NCBI GenBank assembly: GCA_001657295.1
Contig: LYSW01000001.1
Span: forward strand, 87,499 to 151,498
Length of the DNA stretch: 64,000 nt
Direction: 5' to 3'
DNA from: Oceanicaulis sp. BBD 1991-10
Lineage (GTDB): Bacteria; Pseudomonadota; Alphaproteobacteria; Caulobacterales; Maricaulaceae
This document shows, one piece after another, positions 1-9,839 of this stretch; the stretch's first letter is position 1, and the number at the start of each line of letters is the position of its first letter. Below the pieces are notes generated by a model. It was not told the origin of the DNA and searched no databases. It worked only from the letters and a program-made list of their open reading frames with translations. The position numbers were made by a program, and so were the translations under genes.

Positions 1-1
1 A

Positions 2-175
2 ATGAGCCTTTTGGCGGACGCCGGCGTATTCGACTGGCTCGACGGTCACCTTCTACAAGCAGGTGAATGGGATAGTTGCGACAAGCCTACCCTCAACGCC
101 GAGTATGTGTTCCACCGTACGACTGAACTTTGGAAGTCTGCGCACATTGTCGTTGAAGTAATCGAGATCGCTTAG
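2..175 (+). CDS. Hypothetical protein fragment, possibly the C-terminal end of a gene truncated by the window edge
   Basis: Open frame from base 2 to the TAG at 173-175 (MSLLADAGVFDWLDGHLLQAGEWDSC...VVEVIEIA); convergent with and touching the DUF1178 gene stop. Confidence 0.35.
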   Translation: MSLLADAGVFDWLDGHLLQAGEWDSCDKPTLNAEYVFHRTTELWKSAHIVVEVIEIA

Positions 176-612
176 TTCGCCTTCTTCGGCGGGGTCGGCG
201 CAAACGGCTCTGGCAGGGGCGCGACCGGCACCTCGTCGGCTTTGAGCTGGTCGCGTTCTTCCGGCGTGGTTTCGCCGTAAATCAGACGCTCCGGCTTGTC
301 GCCCTCATGGATGGCTTTGGCTTCCTTGGCGAAATCGGACCCGACATAATCGTAATTCGACCGGATATGCGCCTTCACCTTGCGGGCGAGGGTTTCAAAA
401 TCGGCCGCACCGTTGACGCTCGCCGCCTGGCGGGCTTCAACCTTGCGGGCGGTGCGCACGGCCGGCGCCATGATCTGCTTGGAGATTTGGATCGAACCGC
501 AATGCGGGCACTCCACCAGGCCGCGCTCGACTTGCGCGTCATAGTCGGCGGAGGACGAGAACCAGGCCTCGAACGCGTGGCCGTCATCGCAAATGAGCGC
601 GTAGCGGATCAT
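172..612 (-). CDS. DUF1178 family protein
   Basis: MIRYALICDDGHAFEAWFSSSADYDAQ..GLVECPHCGS start is typical of DUF1178; adjacent to a CN hydrolase as in many alphaproteobacteria. Confidence 0.9.
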   Translation of the reverse strand: MIRYALICDDGHAFEAWFSSSADYDAQVERGLVECPHCGSIQISKQIMAPAVRTARKVEARQAASVNGAADFETLARKVKAHIRSNYDYVGSDFAKEAKAIHEGDKPERLIYGETTPEERDQLKADEVPVAPLPEPFAPTPPKKAN

Positions 613-1433
613 GGGCCCAGAAAATCACGATCGCCCTTAAGAGCGGGTATGCGGCTGCGCGCCTTGAGCGCGTCCGCCGGACTGACTTCAGCGTAAAGCA
701 CGGCCGGGTCGTCATGGTCGAGGGCGGCGATCACATCGCCCCACGGGCCCACGACCATGGAATGGCCCCAGGTCTTGCGTCCGTCCTCATGGAGTCCGCC
801 CTGGGCCGGGGCGAAGATGAAGCTGCCGGTCTCGATCGCTCTGGCGCGCAACAACACCTCCCAGTGGGCGCGGCCGGTCGGGCGCGTGAAGGCGCTCGGC
901 ACGGTCATCGCGACCGCTCCGGCTTGCGCCAGGCGACGGTAGAGCGCCGCGAAACGCACGTCGTAGCAAATCGTCAGACCGAGCTGAAATCCGGCGGCCT
1001 CCGCCAGAACAGCTTGTCCGCCGGGCTGATACGTGTCGGATTCGCGATACTGTTCGCCCGCGCCGAGGCTGACGTCGAACATATGGATTTTGTCATAAGT
1101 CGCCTTGACCTCGCCGGTCGGCGCAAACAGCACGGAGCGATTGACGGCCCGGCCGTCCGGCTCGGCGAAGGCCATCGAACCGATCAGAAGATCGAGCTTC
1201 AGCTCCGCGGCCAGCTCTGCAAACCGCCCCATCGCCGGATCGGTCCGCATGGGCCGAAGCAAGGCGGGCAAAGCGCCCGCGTCGCGCTGGACCAGATGCG
1301 TGGTCTCAGGCGTGGCGACGAAGCGCGCGCCGCGCGCGGCCGCCTCGCGGACCAGGGCTTCGGCGTCGTTCAGATTGCGAGCCGGATCAATGCCGGAGCG
1401 CATCTGAATCAGGGCGATGGGAACCACAGTCAT
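609..1433 (-). CDS. Carbon-nitrogen hydrolase family protein (nitrilase superfamily)
   Basis: Nitrilase fold with catalytic Cys motif LGLTICYDVRF and E in TPETT; overlaps DUF1178 by 4 bp. Confidence 0.92.
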   Translation of the reverse strand: MTVVPIALIQMRSGIDPARNLNDAEALVREAAARGARFVATPETTHLVQRDAGALPALLRPMRTDPAMGRFAELAAELKLDLLIGSMAFAEPDGRAVNRSVLFAPTGEVKATYDKIHMFDVSLGAGEQYRESDTYQPGGQAVLAEAAGFQLGLTICYDVRFAALYRRLAQAGAVAMTVPSAFTRPTGRAHWEVLLRARAIETGSFIFAPAQGGLHEDGRKTWGHSMVVGPWGDVIAALDHDDPAVLYAEVSPADALKARSRIPALKGDRDFLGP

Positions 1434-1446
1434 CGCTGGCGTTGTC

Positions 1447-1728
1447 TCAGGCCGCGAGCAAGGCGTCCAGCTTGCCGGCGCGCTCCAGCGCCATCATGTC
1501 GTCGCAACCGCCAACATGGGTCTCGCCGATGAAGATCTGCGGGAAAGTCCGCGCGCCATTGGCCCGCTGAACCATCTCAGCTTTCTTCTCCGCGCTGAAA
1601 CCGACATCGATATGCTCGAACTCCACGCCCTTCTTCTTCAGAAGCGAGACCGCGCTGACGCAATAGGGACAGAGCGGCCGGGTGTAGATGGTGACGGCGG
1701 CCATGGCGGCGCCTCCTTGGACGATCAA
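1447..1728 (-). CDS. grxC: Glutaredoxin 3
   Basis: YTRPLCPYCVSAVSLLKKKGVEFEHIDV, TFPQIFIGETHVGGCDD. Confidence 0.95.
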   Translation of the reverse strand: MIVQGGAAMAAVTIYTRPLCPYCVSAVSLLKKKGVEFEHIDVGFSAEKKAEMVQRANGARTFPQIFIGETHVGGCDDMMALERAGKLDALLAA

Positions 1729-1743
1729 GATTTTGCTATCGCG

Positions 1744-2541
1744 TTATTTAGTCGGATCGACCGGTTTCACAACGCGCGCCAGCGTGATTGCGTTCACGTT
1801 CTCGGCGCCAGCCCGCTTCAAGGCGCGCGCACACGCGTTCAGCGTCGCTCCGGTCGTGAAGACGTCATCAATCAGGACCAGGCGCGCGCCGGCGACCCTG
1901 AGGACGGCCCGGTCGCGGACCTTGAACGCGCCGGCGACATTGCGGGTGCGGCCTTTCGCGGTCAGCCCGCCCTGCGTTCCGGTGCGGCGCACCCGCACGA
2001 GCGCGTGAGGGTCGACCGCGTCGCCGGTCACCTTCGCGACCGCGTGCGCCAGGAGAAGCGATTGATTGAAACGCCGGGAGCGGAGGCGGCTGGCGTGCAG
2101 CGGAACAGGGATCAGCGCATCGGCGTCCTTGACCGCGTCTGCGCCCGCTCGCGCCATCCAACGCCCGAAGGCCGCCACCGCATCGGTGCGCCCGGCATGT
2201 TTCAGCCCCAGCACCAAAGCCCGGCTTTCGGCGTCGTAAAGGAATGCCGAGCGCGCCCGGTCGAAAACCGGCGGACGGGCGAGACAGGCCGGGCAGTCCA
2301 TGTCGTCATAGCTGGGATGGTCGAACGGAACGCCGCAGGTTCGGCAGATGGGCCGGTCAATGAAACGCACCGCATTCCAATCCTGGGCGTCCAGCTCCCC
2401 GGGGCGGCTGACCTCACGCCCGGACAGCGGCGAGACCGGCGGCCAAATCATATCGGCGGCGGCGGCCAGCAGCCGGCGCGCTTGGCGAAGGGCGAAGAAC
2501 CGGGCATATCCCGCCCATGAGCCGTGTGACTTTGATCGCAT
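1744..2541 (-). CDS. comF: ComF family protein (phosphoribosyltransferase-like)
   Basis: Zn-finger-like CRTCGVPFDHPSYDDMDCPAC, PRTase motif LVLIDDVFTTGATLNAC; ORF extends to 2640 but the upstream part overlaps the divergent methyltransferase. Confidence 0.9.
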   Translation of the reverse strand: MRSKSHGSWAGYARFFALRQARRLLAAAADMIWPPVSPLSGREVSRPGELDAQDWNAVRFIDRPICRTCGVPFDHPSYDDMDCPACLARPPVFDRARSAFLYDAESRALVLGLKHAGRTDAVAAFGRWMARAGADAVKDADALIPVPLHASRLRSRRFNQSLLLAHAVAKVTGDAVDPHALVRVRRTGTQGGLTAKGRTRNVAGAFKVRDRAVLRVAGARLVLIDDVFTTGATLNACARALKRAGAENVNAITLARVVKPVDPTK

Positions 2542-3476
2542 CCAAACCTGCTCCTGTCCCCGAAGACGGTCCGCCGCGCCTGTTCGACCGCGGCCTTTTG
2601 CGACATCGCCGGGATCGCGCGTCACGCGAGTTTGAATCATACGACTTTCTCCATGCGCGAGTCGCCGATGATTTGCTCGACCGGGTGGAAAGCGTCTCGC
2701 GCAGCTTCGACACCTGCCTGGCGCTGGGCGGCGGCGGCGCAGTGTCCCGCGCCCTGGCGGAGCGACCCGACGCCCGCGCCAAGATTGGAAAACTGATCGA
2801 AGCGGACCTGTCGCCGGGAATGGCGAAGCTGTCCGCAGCTCCGGCGATCGCGCTCGACGAGGAATGCCTGCCCGTCAAAGAGGCGAGCGTGGACCTGGTG
2901 CTCTCCTGCCTGTCGCTGCATTGGACCAATGATCTGGTCGGCGCGCTGATCCAGATCAATTACGCGCTCAAGCCGGACGGGTTTTTTGCGGGCGCGGTGC
3001 TGGGCGGCGCCACGCTGACTGAGCTGCGCGCGGCGCTGAGCGCCGCCGACGAGGCGGCGGACCGCGCCCCCGCACGACGGGTCTCGCCCTTCGCCGACAC
3101 CATAGACATGGCCGGGCTGGTCAGCCGCGCCGGCTTCACCATGCCGGTCTCGGACGTGGACAGAGTCACGGCGCGCTATGGCAACGCCTTCGTGCTGATG
3201 CGCGATCTCAGGAAAATGGGCGAGACCAACGTCCTGGTCGAGCGGACCCGCACGCCGGGCACGAAGACGCTTTTCGTCTCCGCCGCCCAGGCCTATGCGG
3301 CCGATCATGCCGGGGAGGACGGCAAGATCCCGGCGACGTTCGAGGTGATCAATTTCGCCGGCTGGGCGCCCCATCCCGACCAGCCCAGACCCAAACGCCC
3401 GGGTTCGGCCACGGCGCGGCTTGCCGATGCGCTGGGCGTTAAAGAAAACAGCGCCGGGGACAAGGCCGGCGGTTAG
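2517..3476 (+). CDS. SAM-dependent methyltransferase (BioC/NDUFAF5-like)
   Basis: LFDRGLLRHRRDRASREFESYDFLHARVADDLLDR...LALGGGGAVSRAL; DLVLSCLSLHWTNDL. Confidence 0.85.
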   Translation: MSRVTLIASKPAPVPEDGPPRLFDRGLLRHRRDRASREFESYDFLHARVADDLLDRVESVSRSFDTCLALGGGGAVSRALAERPDARAKIGKLIEADLSPGMAKLSAAPAIALDEECLPVKEASVDLVLSCLSLHWTNDLVGALIQINYALKPDGFFAGAVLGGATLTELRAALSAADEAADRAPARRVSPFADTIDMAGLVSRAGFTMPVSDVDRVTARYGNAFVLMRDLRKMGETNVLVERTRTPGTKTLFVSAAQAYAADHAGEDGKIPATFEVINFAGWAPHPDQPRPKRPGSATARLADALGVKENSAGDKAGG

Positions 3477-3826
3477 GCGTCGCCTTGGGCCTCGCCCTCC
3501 CCTTGCCCGTCGCCGCCGCCCAGCGGCGTGGACAGGCTGGAGGTCATGCGGTCCCACATGCCGTCGACACCGTTGCCGAGAAGGCTGACGGCGCCGATGA
3601 TCGAGGTGGCGAGAAGGGCCGCGATCAAGCCATATTCGATGGCCGTGCCGCCGGAGCGGTCCTGCGCGAAACCGCCTAGACCCGCCCGCCGACCAGCCGG
3701 TCGCGCAGCTCCGCGGCCAGCGGCTTGTCGGCGTCCAGCAGCGGATAATCGGCCAGCTTGTCCGGGCGCACCCAGGCGATCGTCTGACCTTCCCTCGGAT
3801 CGGCGAACCCGTCCCAGCGCCGGCAC
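3473..3826 (-). CDS. Flp/Fap-type (type IVb) pilin-like protein; start uncertain
   Basis: DRSGGTAIEYGLIAALLATSIIGAVSLLGNGV prepilin signature; nearest canonical start in frame is GTG at 3826, deep inside the overlapping NUDIX gene. Confidence 0.6.
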   Translation of the reverse strand: MPALGRVRRSEGRSDDRLGAPGQAGRLSAAGRRQAAGRGAARPAGRRAGLGGFAQDRSGGTAIEYGLIAALLATSIIGAVSLLGNGVDGMWDRMTSSLSTPLGGGDGQGEGEAQGDA

Positions 3827-4110
3827 ACGAAGAGCGGCATCAGCATGTGGCGGGTCTCGTCGAGCGGATGGGAGGCGAAGGCGAAAGGCTGCAAACACTG
3901 CTCGCACGGCTCCACTCCCAGCTCCTCGCGCAGCTCACGGATCAGCGCTTGCTCAGGGGTCTCGCCCCGTTCCACCTTGCCGCCGGGAAACTCCCAGGCC
4001 CCCGCATGGGCCTTGCCCTGCGGCCGCTGGGCGATCAGCACCCGGCCGTCGGGATCGATCAGGGCGCAGGCGGCCACGAGAAGCAGGCTTTGAGCGTTCA
4101 TGTAATACAA
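3676..4110 (-). CDS. mutT: (Deoxy)nucleoside triphosphate pyrophosphohydrolase, NUDIX / MutT family
   Basis: Nudix box GGKVERGETPEQALIRELREELGV. Confidence 0.92.
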   Translation of the reverse strand: MYYMNAQSLLLVAACALIDPDGRVLIAQRPQGKAHAGAWEFPGGKVERGETPEQALIRELREELGVEPCEQCLQPFAFASHPLDETRHMLMPLFVCRRWDGFADPREGQTIAWVRPDKLADYPLLDADKPLAAELRDRLVGGRV

Positions 4111-4151
4111 GACCGGTTAAATCGGCGTGCAGGAGGATGGTGAAGGACGGC

Positions 4152-5153
4152 TTAACCGTCCCGGCCGTCCGCGTCAGCCTCGGACGGCGCCTCGGCGTCC
4201 TCTCCGGGCATGTCAGGCGTGCGCAAATCGCCGGGCGCGGAGCCGGCGGTGATCACAACGGGATAGCTGCTGCGAAGATCGCTGAGCACCGCATCGATGC
4301 CCTGGAGGGTCAAGAAGCGCACGATATTGGGCCGCATCGCCTCCAGGCTGGGCCGCGGCTGCGCGCGCCGGTCCACGATGGCCAGCACGTGCCAGCCATA
4401 TTCGGTCTCAAACGGCGCGCTGACCGCCCCCTCTTCGGTGGCGAAGGCGATATCTGCAAAGCCTGGAATTATGCTGTCCCGCGTGAAATAGCCCAGATCT
4501 CCGCCGACCAGGCGGGTGGCGGGATCCTGGCTGATCCGGGTGGCAAGCTCGGCGAAGTCCGTGCCCTCGGAGATCAGGCGGGCGGCCTCATCCGCCTCTT
4601 CGCGGGTCTCCAAAAGGATATGGCGCGCGCGCACTTCGATGGTCGACGGCGTCAGGCGCGACTGCTCTTCATAGACGCGCTGGATCGCCTCTTCGGTCAC
4701 GGTTTCGGCGACGGCGGTCTCGACCAGGATATTGCCCAGGATGCGCTCTTCGGCGGCCGCCAGCCGGCGCTGCGCCTCCGGTTCGGCGTCCAGCTCACGC
4801 CGCGCCGCCTCCAGCGCCAGCAGGCGCTGGTCGATCAGCTCCTCCAGCACGCTGCGAAATTGCGCCGATGCGGGGTCCAGCGGCGCGTCTTCGACGACCA
4901 GGTCGCGCGCCTGCGCTTCGCGCTGCACATCGGAAATGGTGATCACGGTCTCGCCGACCCGCGCGGCGACCACGTCGCCTTCAGCGGCCTCGGCGGTGAC
5001 AAAACGCAGGCCTGAAACAGGCTCGGACGCCGTCTGCGTCCCGTTCGCCGCGGGCGCTGTCGCAGCCTGCTCAGCCGGGCTGCATCCGGCGATGCCCACC
5101 ATAGCTGCAACGGCCAAAGCCATAAGGGGCAGCGGGGCTTGATTGACACTCAA
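4152..5153 (-). CDS. Peptidylprolyl isomerase, PpiC/parvulin type, probable lipoprotein
   Basis: Lipobox-like GIAGCSPAEQ; parvulin motif RARHILLETREEADEAARLISEGTDFAELATRISQDPATRLVGGDLGYFTRD. Confidence 0.88.
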   Translation of the reverse strand: MSVNQAPLPLMALAVAAMVGIAGCSPAEQAATAPAANGTQTASEPVSGLRFVTAEAAEGDVVAARVGETVITISDVQREAQARDLVVEDAPLDPASAQFRSVLEELIDQRLLALEAARRELDAEPEAQRRLAAAEERILGNILVETAVAETVTEEAIQRVYEEQSRLTPSTIEVRARHILLETREEADEAARLISEGTDFAELATRISQDPATRLVGGDLGYFTRDSIIPGFADIAFATEEGAVSAPFETEYGWHVLAIVDRRAQPRPSLEAMRPNIVRFLTLQGIDAVLSDLRSSYPVVITAGSAPGDLRTPDMPGEDAEAPSEADADGRDG

Positions 5154-5242
5154 TCGGGGCCTCCTTAAGTCACCGGTGACGCTGCGCGCGCCAATCGGTC
5201 TGCGCGCACCATTTTTTCTACGCCCGCCAAGGCTGATACGTC

Positions 5243-8020
5243 ATGCTCGATCTCGCCCGCAAGCTCTTCGGCTCTTCAAACGACCGCTTCATCAAGAAGA
5301 TGCGGCCCACCGTGGAGAAGATCAACGCGCTGGAGCCGGAGTTCGAAGCGCTGGACGATGCGGGCCTGGCCGCGAAAACCGCGGAATTCCGCGAACGGGT
5401 CGAGGCCGGCGAAAGCCTGGACAAGCTGTTGCCGGAGGCGTTTGCGGCCGTGCGCGAAGGCGCCAAGCGTGCTCTGGGCCAGCGCCATTACGACGTCCAG
5501 CTGATGGGCGGCATGGTGCTGCACCAGGGCAGTATTTCTGAAATGAAGACCGGTGAAGGCAAGACGCTGGTCTCGACCCTGGCGGCTTATCTCAATGCGC
5601 TGCCGGGCAAGGGCGTGCACATCGTCACGGTCAACGATTATCTGGCCCGCCGGGACTCTGAATGGATGGGCCAGGTCTACGCCAAGCTCGGCATGACCAC
5701 CGGCGTCATCGTCCACGGCATGGGCGATGACGAGCGCCGCAAGGCCTATGCCTGCGACATCACCTACGGCACCAATAACGAGCTGGGCTTCGATTATCTG
5801 CGCGATAACATGAAGTATTCGCTCGAGGACATGGTGCAGTTCGGCGGCCGCGCGGCGGAGAAGGCGACCCACAATTATGCGATCGTCGACGAGGTGGACT
5901 CGATCCTGATCGACGAGGCGCGCACCCCGCTGATCATTTCCGGCCGCACCGAAGACCGGACCGATTTCTACATCACGATCGACAAGATCATCCCGCTGCT
6001 GGACGAGGAAGACTACACGATCGACGAGAAGGCTCGCTCCTGCACCTTCACCGAAGAGGGCAACGAGCATATCGAACAGCTGCTCAAGGAGCGCGATCTG
6101 ATTGAAACGGGCGATCTCTACGACGTCGAGAACGTCTCCGTCGTCCACCACGTCAATCAGGGCCTGAAGGCGCACAAGCTGTTCAACAAGGACAAGGAAT
6201 ACATCGTCAAGAACGGCGAGGTGATCCTGATCGACGAATTCACCGGCCGCCAGATGCCGGGACGGCGCCTGTCCGATGGTCTGCACCAGGCGATCGAGGC
6301 CAAGGAAGGCGTCGACATCCAGCCGGAAAACCAGACGCTGGCCTCCATCACCTTCCAGAATTATTTCCGCCTCTATGACAAGCTGGCCGGCATGACCGGC
6401 ACCGCCGCCACCGAGGCGGAGGAATTTGCGGGCATCTACAGCCTCGGCGTGGTGGAGATCCCCACCAACAAGCCGGTGGCGCGGATCGACGAGGAAGACG
6501 AGCTTTACCGCACGATGGGCGAGAAGAATGACGCCATCGTCGCGGCGATCGAAGAGGCCAACGCGAAAAAGCAGCCGATCTTGGTGGGGACGGTTTCAAT
6601 CGAAAAATCGGAGTCGCTCTCCGATGTGCTCAAGAAAAAGAAAATCCCGCACAAGGTCCTCAACGCCCGCTATCACGAAGAAGAAGCCGCGATCGTGGCG
6701 CTGGGCGGCGAGCCGGGCGCGGTGACCATCGCGACGAATATGGCCGGCCGCGGCACCGATATTCAGCTGGGCGGCAATGTCGATTTCCGCCTCGCCGAAT
6801 GGCGGCAGGCCCAGACCGAATCCGGCAACACGCCGAGCGACGCCGAGATCGGGGCCGAGCGCGAAAAGATCGCCGCCGACGTGGCGGAGAAGAAACAGAT
6901 CGCGCTGGACGCCGGCGGGCTGTTCGTCATCGGCACCGAGCGCCACGAGAGCCGCCGGATCGACAATCAGCTGCGCGGCCGGTCCGGCCGTCAGGGCGAC
7001 CCGGGCCGTTCGGCCTTCTATTTGTCGGTCGAAGACGATCTCTTGCGCATCTTTGCGCCCGAGCGCCTGGACACCATCATGCGCACGCTGGGCATGAAGC
7101 CGGGCGAAGCCATCCAGCACCCCTGGATGACCAAGGCGGTGGAGACCAGCCAGAAAAAGGTCGAGCAGCGCAATTTCGATATTCGAAAGAATATCTTGAA
7201 GTATGACGACGTCATGAATGACCAGCGCAAGGCGATCTTTGAGCAGCGCATCGAATTCATGACCGCCAAGGACGTCTCCGACGTGGTCAAGGACATGCGC
7301 GCCCAAGCCGTCGAGGACCTGGTCGAGCGTCATATTCCGCCGCGCGCCTATGCCGATCAGTGGGATGTCGAAGGCCTGGACGAAGCCGTCTCGAAATATT
7401 TCGGCCTTGATCTGCCGATCACGGACTGGGCGGCCGAGGAAGGCATTGCGGACGAAGAGATTCAGGACCGCGTGATGAAGGCCGCCGACGAATCCTACGC
7501 TGAAAAGGCCGCCGATATCGGTCCGGAGCTGATCCGCCGGATTGAAAAACAGGTCGTGCTGCAAACGATCGACCAGAACTGGCGCGAGCATCTCCAGCAG
7601 CTGGACGCCCTGCGTTCGGTGATCGGTCTGCGCGGCTACGCCCAGCGCGACCCGCTCAACGAGTTCAAGACCGAGGCCTTCACCCTGTTTGAGAGCCTTT
7701 TGGACGAGCTGCGCTTTGAAACCACGCGGGTTTTGTCCAATCTGCGTCTGGCGCCCAGCGCCCCGCCCCCGGAAATGCCCGAGCCGCCGAAGGATATCGA
7801 GGCCAAGCACATCGATCCGATGACCGGCCGCAATGAGATGGCTGACGCGCCGGCGCAATCGGCTGCGCCGCGCGCCTCTGCGCCGGCGGCGTCGCGCGCC
7901 GCGGCGGCGGCGATCGACCCGAACGACCCCAGCACCTGGGGCCGGGTGCCGCGCAACGCGCCCTGCCCGTGCGGCTCCGGCAAGAAATACAAGCATTGCC
8001 ACGGCAAGGTGACGGCCTAG
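5243..8020 (+). CDS. secA: Preprotein translocase subunit SecA
   Basis: [34 protein letters not shown]-terminal [17 protein letters not shown] zinc motif; full length 925 aa. Confidence 0.99.
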   Translation: MLDLARKLFGSSNDRFIKKMRPTVEKINALEPEFEALDDAGLAAKTAEFRERVEAGESLDKLLPEAFAAVREGAKRALGQRHYDVQLMGGMVLHQGSISEMKTGEGKTLVSTLAAYLNALPGKGVHIVTVNDYLARRDSEWMGQVYAKLGMTTGVIVHGMGDDERRKAYACDITYGTNNELGFDYLRDNMKYSLEDMVQFGGRAAEKATHNYAIVDEVDSILIDEARTPLIISGRTEDRTDFYITIDKIIPLLDEEDYTIDEKARSCTFTEEGNEHIEQLLKERDLIETGDLYDVENVSVVHHVNQGLKAHKLFNKDKEYIVKNGEVILIDEFTGRQMPGRRLSDGLHQAIEAKEGVDIQPENQTLASITFQNYFRLYDKLAGMTGTAATEAEEFAGIYSLGVVEIPTNKPVARIDEEDELYRTMGEKNDAIVAAIEEANAKKQPILVGTVSIEKSESLSDVLKKKKIPHKVLNARYHEEEAAIVALGGEPGAVTIATNMAGRGTDIQLGGNVDFRLAEWRQAQTESGNTPSDAEIGAEREKIAADVAEKKQIALDAGGLFVIGTERHESRRIDNQLRGRSGRQGDPGRSAFYLSVEDDLLRIFAPERLDTIMRTLGMKPGEAIQHPWMTKAVETSQKKVEQRNFDIRKNILKYDDVMNDQRKAIFEQRIEFMTAKDVSDVVKDMRAQAVEDLVERHIPPRAYADQWDVEGLDEAVSKYFGLDLPITDWAAEEGIADEEIQDRVMKAADESYAEKAADIGPELIRRIEKQVVLQTIDQNWREHLQQLDALRSVIGLRGYAQRDPLNEFKTEAFTLFESLLDELRFETTRVLSNLRLAPSAPPPEMPEPPKDIEAKHIDPMTGRNEMADAPAQSAAPRASAPAASRAAAAAIDPNDPSTWGRVPRNAPCPCGSGKKYKHCHGKVTA

Positions 8021-8025
8021 ACGCG

Positions 8026-8502
8026 ATGAGCTCAGTGGTCCTCACCCGCATCGCGCCGGACCAGAGTTCTGAGATCAATGCGCTCATTTTGCGCTCCAAA
8101 GCCCATTGGGGCTATGACGCGGCGATGATGGCGACGATGGAGCAGGTGCTCCGGCTCGACGAGGACGCCGCTAAAGCCGGCCGGGCGGTCGCGGGCTGGT
8201 TTGAAGACCTCGCCGTCGGCATCGCTCAGGTCAGCGAGCCTTACGAGGACGGGCGCGGCTCTGCAATGGAGCTGGATCTCCTCTTCATCGCGCCGGAAGC
8301 CATCGGAACCGGGCTGGGCCGCCGGCTCTATGGTTGGGCGCTGGATCAGGCGCGGGCGTGCGAGGTTGACCGCCTCGACATCCTCTCGGACCCCAATGCG
8401 CGCCGCTTCTACGCAGCCATGGGCGCCAGCTATGTGGAGGACCGGCCGTCCGATGCGATTCCCGGGCGCACGCTGCCCTGGCTGGAGCACCGAATTCGCT
8501 GA
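8026..8502 (+). CDS. GNAT family N-acetyltransferase
   Basis: MSSVVLTRIAPDQSSEINALILRSKAHWGY; LLFIAPEAIGTGLGRRLYGWALDQAR acetyl-CoA binding motif. Confidence 0.88.
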   Translation: MSSVVLTRIAPDQSSEINALILRSKAHWGYDAAMMATMEQVLRLDEDAAKAGRAVAGWFEDLAVGIAQVSEPYEDGRGSAMELDLLFIAPEAIGTGLGRRLYGWALDQARACEVDRLDILSDPNARRFYAAMGASYVEDRPSDAIPGRTLPWLEHRIR

Positions 8503-8614
8503 TCATGCTTAAGTTGTTATAAAGCCTCCATTATCATCAAATCTCGAAGGGGTTTATTTACCCTATTGTGTTTAGCTGAACGTATTCAGTTTGCACCTTT
8601 GAGGTAATTTCTCC

Positions 8615-9793
8615 ATGAATGCGACTTTCAGGTGGCCGGCCATTCTGGCGGGCCTATTAGTGTCCATCGTTGCCACCCTTGGGCTTCGCCCGGTCATTGA
8701 AACCGACCGAGTGTCCGGCCAGCGAGCCGCGCTGAGCGCCTACACCGTCGAGCGGGCGTCCGGTCGCAACACGCTCTTTGAGGAGGCGGCGCAGACCCAG
8801 GCCGCCGCCAGCGCGCTTTTTCTGAGCCAGTTCAACACGCTGCCCGATGCTGAGGTCCGGCGTATCTTTGAAGACCGTTTCCCCGTTTATGACGGTGCGA
8901 CCCGGCGCAGCCGGGACGAGGATTTCGACGGCCGCCGCCTGGAAAGCGGGCATCTTGTTTACGGGATCGGCGCGTTTCTTTCCGGCGTCGACTACACGCT
9001 CGCCGACCAACGCACCGTGGTCTCGGCCTATTTGACGGTCTCGCATATGGGCCCCGGCGCGTCGGGCCTGTTTGACAATATCTATTTCAACGACGATCAG
9101 GACCGCCTGGTGATGTTTGCGCCTGAGCGCGACGACCGGCTCGAATTCTACCGCCGCACCGCACCCCCCGATTTTGGGTTCTCCCGCCATCCTTTTGTCG
9201 AGATCGCCCTGCCGGCGGCCAATCCCAGCGGCAGGCTGGCCTGCACCGCGCTGACCGATCTTCTATACCGCGAAGCCGAGCGGCAAATGACCATCGGCTG
9301 CCACCTGCCGGTCCGCCAGGCCGGCCGGCATATCGGCGCCTTCGGCATGACGCTGGATGTCAAAGCCTATCTCGCCGACACGGTCACCGATCCCAGCGGC
9401 CGCGACGCCATGGTGATCTCCCGCGCTGGCGACGTCGTGGCGCATCCGGCGCTGTTCACCGGCGACGTCATCACCGAAGCCGATGTGGCCCGGATCCGGG
9501 AATCCCTTCAGCTGGAACGCCTGTCCGCGGCGATCACGGCGAATGGCCGATCCGAAGGCGTGATCGAAGACCCCACGCGAGCCGGCTATGCGGCCTTCGT
9601 GAAGCTCGAGGCGCCGGGTTGGTTTCTGGTGGTGCGCGAGCCGCACGCGGCCGGAGGAGCGGCCAGCTGGATTCAGGCTCTGTTGTTTGGTCTGGTCGCC
9701 GGGCTTCTGGTCTTCTTCCAGCTCTGCCTGTTGCCGCAACGGCGCGTGCGCACGCCTGAACCGATCCGCCCGCCGGACGGCGAGACGGCCTAA
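8615..9793 (+). CDS. Sensor-domain protein (PDC/Cache-like) with N- and C-terminal TM helices and no output domain
   Basis: N-terminal TM (FRWPAILAGLLVSIVATLGL), long periplasmic domain, C-terminal TM (IQALLFGLVAGLLVFFQLCLL) followed by only ~20 residues. Confidence 0.65.
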   Translation: MNATFRWPAILAGLLVSIVATLGLRPVIETDRVSGQRAALSAYTVERASGRNTLFEEAAQTQAAASALFLSQFNTLPDAEVRRIFEDRFPVYDGATRRSRDEDFDGRRLESGHLVYGIGAFLSGVDYTLADQRTVVSAYLTVSHMGPGASGLFDNIYFNDDQDRLVMFAPERDDRLEFYRRTAPPDFGFSRHPFVEIALPAANPSGRLACTALTDLLYREAERQMTIGCHLPVRQAGRHIGAFGMTLDVKAYLADTVTDPSGRDAMVISRAGDVVAHPALFTGDVITEADVARIRESLQLERLSAAITANGRSEGVIEDPTRAGYAAFVKLEAPGWFLVVREPHAAGGAASWIQALLFGLVAGLLVFFQLCLLPQRRVRTPEPIRPPDGETA

Positions 9794-9839
9794 CTCTCCA
9801 GCAGGCTCCAGCCGTTCCCGCCAAAATGTGAACCGAGCG

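Noticed and set aside
5276-6286. Long antisense ORFs opposite secA (5276-6286 and 6596-8002, minus strand)
   Set aside because: Shadow ORFs typical of GC-rich coding sequence; no protein family features and fully overlapped by an unmistakable secA.
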